Positions 43,826 through 53,109 of a DNA stretch of 64,000 nt are shown piece by piece. Below the pieces are notes generated by a model. The model searched no databases and was not told the origin of the DNA. It saw only the letters and a program-made list of their open reading frames with translations. The DNA is taken from contig JAJNBC010000006.1 in assembly GCA_021156085.1 (NCBI GenBank), positions 1-64,000 on the forward strand, in the 5' to 3' direction. This DNA comes from Gammaproteobacteria bacterium. GTDB lineage: Bacteria; Pseudomonadota; Gammaproteobacteria; DSM-16500. The translations under genes and the position numbers were made by a program. The number at the start of each line of letters is the position of its first letter. The stretch's first letter is position 1.

Positions 43826-45397
43826 ATGACAGATATCCACGCGCAACGTATTTTAATTTTGGATTTTGGTTCACAATACACACAATTGATTGGTCGCCGT
43901 ATTCGGGATATTGGCGTTTATTGTGAAATTCATCCTTTTTATATGCCAGATGAAAAAATTAAAGCCTTTCATCCTAACGGTATCATTTTATCCGGTGGGC
44001 CCGATAGTGTGATCGAATCAGATGCAGTACGTGCTCCGGAGATTGTTTTTCAATTGAATTGTCCCGTCTTAGGCATTTGTTATGGCATGCAAACGATGGC
44101 CATCCAATTAGGTGGGCAAGTTACACAAGGTACTCACCGGGAATTTGGTTATGCGCAAATAAAGTTAAGAGATTCTTCCTTTTTATTGGAAGGCATGGAA
44201 GATCATATAGCCGACGACGCTACTTTGTTAATGGATGTATGGATGAGTCATGGCGATCATGTTTCGGCACTGCCTCCTCATTTTAGTTTGATTGCTAGTT
44301 CTGAGAGTTGTGAAATTATTGGCATGGCAGATGCTAAACGCCATTTTTATGGCTTACAGTTTCATCCAGAGGTGTCACATACACGTAAAGGATTACAAAT
44401 TTTAGAACGTTTTATTTTAGATATTTGTCGTTGCAAAAGAAGCTGGACCACACAAACAATTATTGAAGAATCTCTTAAAGACATTCAAGATAAAATAGGC
44501 AAAGACAGTGTTATTCTAGGGTTGTCTGGAGGCGTAGATTCCTCTGTTGTGGCGGCATTATTGCATCGTGCGATTAATTCACAACTTGTTTGTGTTTTTG
44601 TTGATACGGGATTGCTTCGTTTAAATGAAGCGCAAGAAGTACAAGCATTATTTGCCAAACATATGGGCATTCGTTTAATTACAATTAATGCGGCAGAGCG
44701 GTTTTTTGCAGCTCTTAAAGGTGTTACCGATCCCGAAGAAAAGCGTAAAATTATTGGAAAATTATTTGTTGCTATTTTTGAAGAGGAAGCTAAAAAACTG
44801 CCTGATGCAAAGTGGCTTGCTCAGGGCACTATTTATCCGGATGTAATTGAGTCTGCAGGTACAGGCATAGGTAAATGTGTGATTAAGTCGCATCACAATG
44901 TGGGGGGGTTGCCTGAAAAAATGCATTTGAAATTATTGGAGCCACTGCGTGAATTATTTAAGGATGAAGTCATTAAAATGGGGCTTGAATTAGGTTTGCC
45001 TCAGGATTCTGTGTATAGGCATGCGTTTCCGGGACCAGGATTGGCTGTACGTATTCTGGGTGAAGTTAAGAAAGAATTTGTAGAGACCTTGCAGCGGGCT
45101 GATGCGATCTTGATCGAAGAGTTGTATAAAAATGAATTGTACTACAAAGTTAGCCAGGCTTTTATGGTGTTTTTGCCTGTGAAATCGGTAGGCGTCTTAG
45201 GGGATGCAAGACATTATGATCATGTAGTAGCGATTCGAATCGTTGAGACAGTGGATTTTATGACAGCGCATTGCGCGCGATTGCCACATGAGTTTTTAGA
45301 AAAAATATCAAATCGAATTATTAATGAAGTGCCGGGTATTTCACGGGTTGTCTACGATCTCTCAAGTAAGCCGCCAGCAACGATTGAGTGGGAGTAA
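43826..45397 (+). CDS. guaA: GMP synthase (glutamine-hydrolysing)
   Basis: Aminates XMP to GMP. 523 residues: the N-terminal glutamine amidotransferase with the catalytic Cys in [12 protein letters not shown] and His/Glu in QFHPEVSHT; the ATP pyrophosphatase with the P-loop [11 protein letters not shown]; and the dimerisation domain ending KPPATIEWE. Immediately follows guaB, the common operon. Confidence 0.98.
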   Translation: MTDIHAQRILILDFGSQYTQLIGRRIRDIGVYCEIHPFYMPDEKIKAFHPNGIILSGGPDSVIESDAVRAPEIVFQLNCPVLGICYGMQTMAIQLGGQVTQGTHREFGYAQIKLRDSSFLLEGMEDHIADDATLLMDVWMSHGDHVSALPPHFSLIASSESCEIIGMADAKRHFYGLQFHPEVSHTRKGLQILERFILDICRCKRSWTTQTIIEESLKDIQDKIGKDSVILGLSGGVDSSVVAALLHRAINSQLVCVFVDTGLLRLNEAQEVQALFAKHMGIRLITINAAERFFAALKGVTDPEEKRKIIGKLFVAIFEEEAKKLPDAKWLAQGTIYPDVIESAGTGIGKCVIKSHHNVGGLPEKMHLKLLEPLRELFKDEVIKMGLELGLPQDSVYRHAFPGPGLAVRILGEVKKEFVETLQRADAILIEELYKNELYYKVSQAFMVFLPVKSVGVLGDARHYDHVVAIRIVETVDFMTAHCARLPHEFLEKISNRIINEVPGISRVVYDLSSKPPATIEWE

Positions 45398-45412
45398 TTT
45401 TTTGTAAAATAG

Positions 45413-45880
<468 letters not shown>

Positions 45881-45912
45881 TTGATAAAGAAGCACCTTCG
45901 ATGAAGCAAGTA

Positions 45913-47082
45913 CTATTTTAAGTTTAAAGAAGAAGCTGCTAAAAATACATAAATTTGTCGGCAAATGACTTCTACAGCGTAGTATTTTACTTGGTCATTG
46001 CGATAAGGAATAGAAATTTGGTGCGCTTGTTTTTGGTTATGTGTTTGAATGCTAATATCAAGCAGGGTATGAGATATTTTTTCTTTTTTCCAAAATTCAG
46101 CGAGCCCAGATATTTTTACTTGTAAGTCAGTATGAAGTTCCAAGTGAGATGAAAAATATAAGCAGGAATTTGTATCAGGTGTTTTAAGAATAGATTCCAG
46201 TAGACCGCCGGTAGCAGAGTCAACTATTTCGAGTGTTGTATTTAACGTGGATATCGTTTTCTTCAATAAATTAGAAGCCATTAATTTTCCATTGCCAATG
46301 ATATAAGGTGCTATTGCTTTTTCTATCAAAGGTAAAAAAGTAGAAAAATCAGCTTGATTATTAGAGTAAATTTTAAATTCAATATAAGGATAGCAGAAAC
46401 GATATCCTGTGACACAATCAAAAGGTCGTATAAGCGCGTCTAGTTCTTCGGCAATTTGGGCTTCACTGATCCCTAAGAGCATCCATTTTTCATAGTATAA
46501 GATTTCTTGAAAATGATTGCTTTTTAAAGTAGGTAAAACGGCGGCATCAAACATCGGTAAGCATTCTGCAGGCGGCCCAGGAAGCATAAAAATAAATTGG
46601 TCGGAATGTTTATCTGCTGAAGTAAACGTTTGTTTTATTTGGCAGCCTGCTGCTGTTCCATTAGGATTGGGAATAAGAGTAGAGCCTTCAGGAAATAAAG
46701 CTTGTTGTTTATTGCTTTCTGGAGGTGGGTGAAAACCCAAGCGCTGTAAACGAGCGACAATAGCTTGCCATGCAGTTTCATCAAAAATGAGTGGACGTTG
46801 CAGGGCTTTGCTCAGTGCTTGACGTGTTAAATCATCGGAAGTAGGGCCCAGCCCGCCTATGATAATGAGAGCTTGGTGCTTTTGTAATAAAAAAAGGATG
46901 GCTGCTTTGATTTCTGTTAGATTGTCTGGAGCAGTAATATGCGTCCCAATGTGTATGCCGTGACTGAAGAGCCGATGGGCAATTTCTTGGGAGTTTGAAT
47001 TTAAAATATCACCGTTGCAAATTTCATCGCCTGTCGCGAGGAGGGCCACTTGGTTAAAGGCAGAGAATGAATCTCGGGTCAT
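45913..47082 (-). CDS. cinA: CinA-family protein
   Basis: CinA/competence-damage proteins combine a MoaB-like N-terminal domain with a C-terminal nicotinamide-nucleotide amidohydrolase (PncC) domain. The N-terminal 180 residues are clear: VALLATGDEICNGDILNSNS, GGLGPTSDDLTRQALSKAL and MLPGPPAECLPMF. The C-terminal half is much less conserved than usual: VDSATGGLLESILKTP corresponds to the PncC start, but the rest is weak, so amidase activity is uncertain. 389 residues is a little short for the two-domain form. Convergent with tadA. Confidence 0.85.
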   Translation of the reverse strand: MTRDSFSAFNQVALLATGDEICNGDILNSNSQEIAHRLFSHGIHIGTHITAPDNLTEIKAAILFLLQKHQALIIIGGLGPTSDDLTRQALSKALQRPLIFDETAWQAIVARLQRLGFHPPPESNKQQALFPEGSTLIPNPNGTAAGCQIKQTFTSADKHSDQFIFMLPGPPAECLPMFDAAVLPTLKSNHFQEILYYEKWMLLGISEAQIAEELDALIRPFDCVTGYRFCYPYIEFKIYSNNQADFSTFLPLIEKAIAPYIIGNGKLMASNLLKKTISTLNTTLEIVDSATGGLLESILKTPDTNSCLYFSSHLELHTDLQVKISGLAEFWKKEKISHTLLDISIQTHNQKQAHQISIPYRNDQVKYYAVEVICRQIYVFLAASSLNLK

Positions 47083-47148
47083 AGTGTCCTTATCAGCCTT
47101 CCTCCCTGTTGCAGAATGACAACAGGGTAGATAATAGCTTTACAGAGT

Positions 47149-47562
47149 TTACTCTTGCGATCCATTATTATTTATGGGGTTAGATTCAACAGTTGCTTTG
47201 TCATTTTTATTTGTTAATTTTTCTCTAATACGCGCTGCTTTACCCCGCAATTTGCGCATATAATAAAGTTTAGCCCTGCGTACTTCACCGCGTCGTTTTA
47301 ATTCGATAGAGTCGATCATTGGGCTATAAGTTTGGAATACGCGTTCCACACTGACCCCATGAGAAATTTTACGTACAGTAAAGGCAGAGTTGAAGCCACG
47401 ATTACGTTTAGCAATAACAACGCCTTCAAATGATTGTAGACGAACTCGATCGCCTTCTTTCACCTTAACATAGACAGTGAGGGTGTCTCCTGGAGCAAAT
47501 TTGGGAATTGTTTTATTTGCTGCTTGCATTTGTTCTGCTTCGAGTATTTGAATAATATTCAT
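47149..47562 (-). CDS. rplS: 50S ribosomal protein L19
   Basis: The 137-residue sequence has [40 protein letters not shown] and [20 protein letters not shown], all L19 blocks at the subunit interface. A Lys/Asn/Ser tail of about 20 residues ([19 protein letters not shown]) is extra. Last gene of the rpsP-rimM-trmD-rplS operon. Confidence 0.96.
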   Translation of the reverse strand: MNIIQILEAEQMQAANKTIPKFAPGDTLTVYVKVKEGDRVRLQSFEGVVIAKRNRGFNSAFTVRKISHGVSVERVFQTYSPMIDSIELKRRGEVRRAKLYYMRKLRGKAARIREKLTNKNDKATVESNPINNNGSQE

Positions 47563-47576
47563 ATTTATTTCCTCCG

Positions 47577-48317
47577 TTACTGTTGTTCTTGAATAAATTC
47601 CATTAATAACTCTAATTGGAATTTATCCAACTTTAACTTTGCTAATAGGTCGGGCCGTTTCAACCACGTTTTACCTAAAGACTGTTTTAATCGCCAACGC
47701 TCAATTTGCTTATGGTTACCACCCATTAATATCTCGGGTACCCGAAGATTTTGAAAGTTGTCCGGCCGCGTGTACTGAGGATATTTTAACAGCCCCGAGC
47801 TAATAGAATCCTCTCTGGCTGAATCCTCATGACCCAAGGCGCCTGGTAATAAGCGGGTCATGACGTCAATCAAGGTGAGTGCAGCTAATTCCCCACCCGA
47901 TAACACATAATCTCCTATAGACCATTCTTCATCAATTTCCGTGGTGAGTAAGCGCTCATCTATACCCTCATAACGTCCAGCTACTACAATCAAATTTTCT
48001 TTACTCAGCATTTGTATTGCTGCTGACTGATTAAAACATTTTCCCTGCGGTGATAAATGAATCACTACTGGTTTTTTGTCTTGCGGCGCAGCTTGTTTAG
48101 CTGCCCGAATTGCATCCCATAAGGGTTGCGCCATCATGACCATCCCAGGCCCGCCGCCATAAGGACGGTCATCTACGGTGTGGTGCTTATTCTGGGTAAA
48201 GTCCCGAGGATTCCAGCAAGCTACTTTTATTAATTCTTTTTTTAGAGCCCGTCCTGTAATCCCATACTCCAAGAGAGTAAACATCTCTGGAAAAAGCGTA
48301 ACAATGCCAAACCACAC
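47577..48317 (-). CDS. trmD: tRNA (guanine-N1)-methyltransferase
   Basis: TrmD methylates G37 of tRNAs and prevents +1 frameshifting. The 246-residue SPOUT enzyme shows [38 protein letters not shown] and the knot motifs [13 protein letters not shown] and [18 protein letters not shown]. It is one base from rimM and 14 from rplS. Confidence 0.97.
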   Translation of the reverse strand: MWFGIVTLFPEMFTLLEYGITGRALKKELIKVACWNPRDFTQNKHHTVDDRPYGGGPGMVMMAQPLWDAIRAAKQAAPQDKKPVVIHLSPQGKCFNQSAAIQMLSKENLIVVAGRYEGIDERLLTTEIDEEWSIGDYVLSGGELAALTLIDVMTRLLPGALGHEDSAREDSISSGLLKYPQYTRPDNFQNLRVPEILMGGNHKQIERWRLKQSLGKTWLKRPDLLAKLKLDKFQLELLMEFIQEQQ

Positions 48318-48318
48318 T

Positions 48319-48834
48319 TTAAATTAATTCCCAATCTACATAAATAACTTGATTAACTAAGTCAACCTTTTTTATTACCTCAGCCAAGTAAGGAATGGCA
48401 TGTTCTTTTTTATTTTCATTTTTGACTACTAACACATCATTAGAACCTGTCTCCAACAAGTACATCACTTTACCTAAAAACGCCCCCTCCTGATTGATGA
48501 CAGGGATTCCTTCTAAATCGCGCCAATAAAACTCACCCTTTTTTAAATGAGGGAGCTGTGAGCGTAAGACTGCAATTCTCTTCCCTGTCAGTTGCCTCGC
48601 TTCTTCTGGAGTATTGTATCCAGAAAATTTTACTATAATCCCCTTAGCATGTTTGCTGCTTACTTCGAGTCCAGCTAATTTCCAGCTCGTGCCATCCTCC
48701 ACATACCAGGGCTTATATAGGGATATATTTGCCCTGGGCTCAGTAAAAGAATAAAGCTTAAGCCAGCCCTGAATGCCGTAGGTAGAGCCCAATTTACCTA
48801 CCACTACATAATCAGTTTTTAGGCCTGTCATCAT
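48319..48834 (-). CDS. rimM: Ribosome maturation factor RimM
   Basis: RimM binds S19 and assists 30S head maturation. The 171-residue protein has [20 protein letters not shown] in the N-terminal domain and [13 protein letters not shown] and [14 protein letters not shown] in the PRC-barrel domain. Between rpsP and trmD in the standard operon order. Confidence 0.96.
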   Translation of the reverse strand: MMTGLKTDYVVVGKLGSTYGIQGWLKLYSFTEPRANISLYKPWYVEDGTSWKLAGLEVSSKHAKGIIVKFSGYNTPEEARQLTGKRIAVLRSQLPHLKKGEFYWRDLEGIPVINQEGAFLGKVMYLLETGSNDVLVVKNENKKEHAIPYLAEVIKKVDLVNQVIYVDWELI

Positions 48835-48844
48835 CCCTCAAAGG

Positions 48845-49108
48845 TTACTGCTTAGTTGTTTCTTGAGTTTGCTCATATAACTTAATTAGACGACGTACGC
48901 GGTCTGAAGGCTGTGCTCCTTTAGCGATCCAGTCAAGCGCACGTTCATGGTTTAGCTCTAATTTAATATCTTTGCCTGCCGCAATAGGGTTAAAATAACC
49001 AATGCGTTCGACACAGCGGCCATCACGAGCACTGCGCTTGTCGGCGACAACAATATGATAAAATGGACGTTTTTTAGCGCCCCCACGCGATAAGCGAATC
49101 ACTACCAT
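48845..49108 (-). CDS. rpsP: 30S ribosomal protein S16
   Basis: The 87-residue product [20 protein letters not shown] followed by [14 protein letters not shown] and [13 protein letters not shown] is a standard S16. It leads the operon; the gap 49109-49274 to the divergent queC must hold its promoter, but I could not single out one. Confidence 0.96.
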   Translation of the reverse strand: MVVIRLSRGGAKKRPFYHIVVADKRSARDGRCVERIGYFNPIAAGKDIKLELNHERALDWIAKGAQPSDRVRRLIKLYEQTQETTKQ

Positions 49109-49217
49109 CTGATTTTCTTCCTATAAATTAGGTCTTGATAAAGGTCACGGATTATACGTTAGAATGAGCGGGTTGCAAACAATTTTATATAGAGTAACTT
49201 GCAATTGAGAGAAGGGC

Positions 49218-49246
49218 TATAATGGCCGGCCAGGCTCCTGGTAATA
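49218..49246 (+). promoter_or_regulatory. Candidate -10 and leader hairpin before queC
   Basis: A perfect TATAAT lies at 49218-49223 without a convincing -35. Shortly after it, GGCCGGCC and the palindrome CCAGG-CT-CCTGG (49230-49241) could fold at the transcript start. I looked for a preQ1 riboswitch and did not see its conserved pattern. Confidence 0.35.
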
Positions 49247-49274
49247 AATAATCAATAACGAGATATATAAGATA

Positions 49275-49949
49275 ATGAAAAAAGCAGTCGTTTTATTTTC
49301 AGGCGGGTTAGATTCTACAACTTGTTTAGCGCTAGCTAAATCAGAGGGGGTTGATTGCTATGCGCTTAGTTTTAATTATGGGCAGAGACATTATGCAGAA
49401 TTAAATGCAGCAAAAAGAATTATCGAAAAATGGAATATCCCACATCATATTATTGAATTGCCTCTTGGCCAATGGGGAGGTTCTGTTTTAACGAATAAAA
49501 ATCAAGATATCCTACCATCCTCACAGGCGTCCACTGGCATTCCTGCTACCTATGTGCCGGCAAGAAATACTATTTTTTTATCTTTTGCTTTGGCTTGGGC
49601 AGAAATTATTAAAACTAATGATATTTACATTGGCGTCAGTGCAGTAGATTACTCGGGTTACCCGGATTGTCGTCCCGAGTACATCGCCGCTTTTCAGAGG
49701 ATGGCTAATTTAGCAACTAAAACTGGTATTGAAGAAGGAAAAATTAAAATACATGCTCCTCTTATTCATTTATCTAAGGCTGAAACAATTAAATTGGGTT
49801 TAAGTTTGGGTATCGATTACAAAATGACGGTTTCATGTTATCAAGCGAATGCCAATGGTCATGCTTGTGGCCAATGTGATAGTTGCGTGCTAAGGAAAAA
49901 AGGGTTTAGGGAGGCCCAGTCCGTGGATGATACGCTGTATTATTCCTAA
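49275..49949 (+). CDS. queC: 7-cyano-7-deazaguanine synthase
   Basis: QueC makes preQ0 in queuosine synthesis, using ATP and ammonia. The 224-residue protein has the ATP-pyrophosphatase P-loop [24 protein letters not shown], and the C-terminal zinc site [20 protein letters not shown] (four Cys). Other queuosine genes are not in the window. Divergent from rpsP. Confidence 0.96.
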   Translation: MKKAVVLFSGGLDSTTCLALAKSEGVDCYALSFNYGQRHYAELNAAKRIIEKWNIPHHIIELPLGQWGGSVLTNKNQDILPSSQASTGIPATYVPARNTIFLSFALAWAEIIKTNDIYIGVSAVDYSGYPDCRPEYIAAFQRMANLATKTGIEEGKIKIHAPLIHLSKAETIKLGLSLGIDYKMTVSCYQANANGHACGQCDSCVLRKKGFREAQSVDDTLYYS

Positions 49950-50000
49950 GAGGTTCAGTGTATAATTTCACCCTTATCTATCAGCAGTTTGGACATCTAT

Positions 50001-51380
50001 ATGTTACTCGATACTGCGCTATTATCACGGATTCAATTCGGCTTTACCATTAGCTTCCATATCTTATTTCCTGCTTTTAGCATCGGTCTTGTATTATTCA
50101 TTGCTATTATGGAAACGTTTTGGCTAAAAACGAAGAATTCCCTGTATCTCGGCATTTGCAAATTTTGGACCAAAATATTTGCCCTGACATTTGGCATGGG
50201 TGTGGTATCCGGCGTGGTGATGGAGTTTCAGTTAGGAACAAATTGGGCGGGGTTTACACAAGCAGTAGGAGGGGTGTTAGGTCCCTTATTTACTTACGAA
50301 GTCATGACTGCTTTTTTTATTGAAGCTGGATTTTTAGGCGTCATGTTATTTGGGTGGGAGCGCGTGGGACCGCGTTTGCATTATTTGGCGACGTTGCTAG
50401 TTGTAATAGGCACGACTTTATCTGCTTATTGGATTATGTCCGCCAATACCTGGATGCAACATCCCGTGGGTTATAAGCAAGTAGGGAGTGTGTTCAAAGT
50501 AGCAGATTGGATGCAGATTGTATTTAACCCCGCGCTTTTTCCCCGCTTTATTCACATGTTGCTGGCTTCTTATATTTCTGCAGGTTTGGTAATTTGCAGC
50601 GTATCCGCCTATTATTTATTACAAAATAGGTTTATTACTTTTGCTAAAACCTGTTTTTCTTTTACCTGGCTAGCCTTGTTTGTACTTATTCCGGTTCAGA
50701 TTTATTTTGGTGATGTGACAGGAGTACAAGTGCATATTAACCAGCCGCTTAAAACAGCAGCCATGGAAGGTATTTGGGATACGCAAGCTGGGGCGCCATT
50801 AGTTTTGTTTGCTATACCGGATCAGAAAAAACAAATGAATCACTGGGAGCTCAGCATTCCTCACGGTGCGGCCTTATTCAATACACATCAATGGAATGGG
50901 GTATTAAGAGGCTTAAAAACAGTTTCTATATCCGATCAGCCCCATGTGATCCCTGTCTTTTTTGGTTTTAGGATGATGGTAGGCTCAGGGTTACTTATGT
51001 TATTGCTGTCTATCATTGCTGTTTATCTGAGATGGCGAGGGCGGCTTTATAATACGCGATGGTTTTTAATTAGTTCAGTTTTATCTGCCCCTTTGGGTTT
51101 TATTGCGCTATGGTGTGGATGGATAACGGCAGAAATGGGACGTCAGCCTTGGATAGTGTATGGCGTACTGCGGACAGCCAATGCGGTATCACCTGTTTCT
51201 TTACGCGAAGTCATGATCTCATTTGCATTATTATTTATTGTATATGGTATTATTTTTGGCTATTTTTACTTTTATTTTTTACATAAGACATTGCATAAAG
51301 GGCCATCAGGCATTCAAGAAAAAGAAGAATCGCGTCAGCCTTTCCAATATATGCCCTCTTCTTTCAAGGAGCATCCATGA
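50001..51380 (+). CDS. cydA: Cytochrome bd-type ubiquinol oxidase subunit I
   Basis: Subunit I of the quinol oxidase that reduces oxygen without proton pumping; it carries hemes b558, b595 and d in the inner membrane. I start at ATG 50001 (MLLDTALLSRIQFGFTISFH); TTG 49989 is also in frame. H20 matches the E. coli H19 ligand, and AEMGRQPWIVYG is the GRQPW motif. The quinol loop is short, without the E. coli insertion, so this is of the CIO (cyanide-insensitive) subtype. 459 residues. Overlaps cydB by four bases. Confidence 0.95.
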   Translation: MLLDTALLSRIQFGFTISFHILFPAFSIGLVLFIAIMETFWLKTKNSLYLGICKFWTKIFALTFGMGVVSGVVMEFQLGTNWAGFTQAVGGVLGPLFTYEVMTAFFIEAGFLGVMLFGWERVGPRLHYLATLLVVIGTTLSAYWIMSANTWMQHPVGYKQVGSVFKVADWMQIVFNPALFPRFIHMLLASYISAGLVICSVSAYYLLQNRFITFAKTCFSFTWLALFVLIPVQIYFGDVTGVQVHINQPLKTAAMEGIWDTQAGAPLVLFAIPDQKKQMNHWELSIPHGAALFNTHQWNGVLRGLKTVSISDQPHVIPVFFGFRMMVGSGLLMLLLSIIAVYLRWRGRLYNTRWFLISSVLSAPLGFIALWCGWITAEMGRQPWIVYGVLRTANAVSPVSLREVMISFALLFIVYGIIFGYFYFYFLHKTLHKGPSGIQEKEESRQPFQYMPSSFKEHP

Positions 51381-52369
51381 TGAATATACTTGCTTTCATT
51401 TGGTGTGGGATTATTGCATTTGGTGTCATCATGTACGTCATTCTAGGCGGCTTTGATTTAGGCGTAGGCATCATGTCTATTTTTTTCAAAGATGAAAAGG
51501 AACGAGATTTATTGATGAGTGCCATTCTACCGATGTGGGATGGTAATCAGACATGGTTGGTATTTGGGGGTGCTACATTATATGGTGCATTTCCTGCTGC
51601 GTTTAGCATGATTTTACCCATTATGTATATTCCCATTTTGATTATGGTGATTGCATTATTATTTCGCGGCGTTGCATTTGAATTTCGTTTAAAAGCAATC
51701 AAGACAAAACGTTTGTGGGAGCTGTGTATTTTTTTAGGTTCTGTTTTTGCCACGCTGGCACAAGGATTAATTCTTGGTACATTTGTAAGAGGATTTAATC
51801 TCTCCCCTCATGTAGCAAAGATAGACCAATGGTTTAACCCATTTGGTATAGCTTGTGCTATTGCATTGGTGTTTGGCTATGTTTTATTAGGGGCGAATTT
51901 TTTAATCATAAAAACATCCGGTGAGTTGCAAGAAAAAAATTATAAGTTAGCAAGCAAAATTCAATATATTATTTTAGCAGCTTTTATTATGGTGAGTATT
52001 TGGTCACCCTTCCTAGATCCGGCTATTAGAGAGAGATGGTTTGATCCAAATCATATGCTTTATCTCGCTATTTTACCTTTCGTGACTCTCCTCTTATTAT
52101 GCGGGCATTGGGTGGCTCTTAAAAAGAAACAGGAGTATCTGCCTTTTTGGAGTGTGATAGGAATGTTTTTGATGTGCTATTTAGGATTTATTATTAGTAG
52201 CTATCCTTATATTGTGCCTAGACAATTGACTTACATGGAAGCGGCTGCTGACAGATCCTCTTTATTGTTTATGTTAGTAGGTGCTTGTGTGATGTTGCCA
52301 CCTTTACTTTATTATACTTATTACTCTTATCGGATTTTTAGAGGCAAGGTAACTCAAATTGAGTATTAA
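51377..52369 (+). CDS. cydB: Cytochrome bd-type ubiquinol oxidase subunit II
   Basis: Subunit II stabilises the oxidase. The 330-residue protein starts with FIWCGIIAFGVIMYVILGGF and contains ILPMWDGNQTWLVFGGATLY, the most conserved segment, with eight hydrophobic segments. Start ATG overlaps the cydA stop. The 39-codon gene downstream overlaps its stop. Confidence 0.95.
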   Translation: MMNILAFIWCGIIAFGVIMYVILGGFDLGVGIMSIFFKDEKERDLLMSAILPMWDGNQTWLVFGGATLYGAFPAAFSMILPIMYIPILIMVIALLFRGVAFEFRLKAIKTKRLWELCIFLGSVFATLAQGLILGTFVRGFNLSPHVAKIDQWFNPFGIACAIALVFGYVLLGANFLIIKTSGELQEKNYKLASKIQYIILAAFIMVSIWSPFLDPAIRERWFDPNHMLYLAILPFVTLLLLCGHWVALKKKQEYLPFWSVIGMFLMCYLGFIISSYPYIVPRQLTYMEAAADRSSLLFMLVGACVMLPPLLYYTYYSYRIFRGKVTQIEY

Positions 52370-52478
52370 AAATATAAGAAAAATTTTTTGGTTTGTGGGT
52401 TTGTATAGTATGGCGCTGTTTTTTTTCGTGGTGATTCATCTTCTGATTAGACTTGCTATACTGCAACTTGCATTTTAA
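52359..52478 (+). CDS. CydX-like/DUF2474-like small membrane subunit
   Basis: A 39-residue frame from TTG 52359 to TAA 52476-52478, missed by ordinary ORF limits. It overlaps the last 11 bases of cydB and has AAGGT eight bases upstream of the TTG. The product is basic at the N-terminus (SIKNIRKIF) with one long hydrophobic segment (WFVGLYSMALFFFVVIHLLI) and a short tail. This is the arrangement and topology of CydX or of the DUF2474 proteins found with CIO-type cydAB, small subunits that stabilise the oxidase hemes. By family resemblance and position only. Confidence 0.65.
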   Translation: MSIKNIRKIFWFVGLYSMALFFFVVIHLLIRLAILQLAF

Positions 52479-52592
52479 TATGAGAGTTCTCCTTTTGGAC
52501 GGAGACAAGGCAAAGAAAAAAGTATAAAAAAATTAGAATAAAATAAATGAGTCAATAATATTATTTTTATTAAGCAAATCATCGGAGAAAAT

Positions 52593-52952
52593 ATGAAAAA
52601 TTTATTAGCTGTATTAGTGAGTTCTTTATTTTTTATAAACAGTCATATTGCTCTGGCGCAGAAAAGCTTATGTATTGAATTAATCAACTCTAATGCAAAT
52701 GTAGTAGAGTTTTCTGGAAAAAGTGATCCTGGCTGGATTTATAAGGTTCCCCCTCGTGAAAAGGCAATATTATCGGGGGACCATATGAGAGGAGCCTGTG
52801 AAGAAGATAATTGTACGGTATGGGTCAAGATCCTAGACGGCCTTCATCCTTCTCGCGATTACATTTATAATCTTCCTCGGGGGGCTAGCATTATCTATTA
52901 TGGCGTACATGACTATAGGGTAAACCTGAGCGCTAATGTGCCATGCGTTTGA
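52593..52952 (+). CDS. Small secreted Cys-containing protein, unknown
   Basis: 119 residues with a signal peptide (MKNLLAVLVSSLFFINSHIA, cleavage probably after ALA). The mature part has four cysteines (in SLCIEL, RGACEEDNCTVW and VPCV), consistent with two disulphides in the periplasm or outside. GGAG lies before the ATG. No known family; gene size and type recall the exported protein at 18750-19121 but I see no sequence similarity. Confidence 0.75.
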   Translation: MKNLLAVLVSSLFFINSHIALAQKSLCIELINSNANVVEFSGKSDPGWIYKVPPREKAILSGDHMRGACEEDNCTVWVKILDGLHPSRDYIYNLPRGASIIYYGVHDYRVNLSANVPCV

Positions 52953-53109
52953 TTAGTTTTTTTCTTTTAAGAATGTAAGCGCAACTTATTTTTTTAATTT
53001 AGGGGTATTACATCGCTATTTTATTAGCGAGGGCTGGAGACAATAAAAAAATTTAGCCTATAATTAACCACATTTTTACTACATTAACTATAAGAGGAGA
53101 GGAAAGGCG

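Noticed and set aside
49109-49274. preQ1 riboswitch before queC
   Set aside because: No pattern of the short preQ1 aptamer followed by an A-rich pseudoknot strand could be recognised; only a -10 box and a small palindrome are seen.
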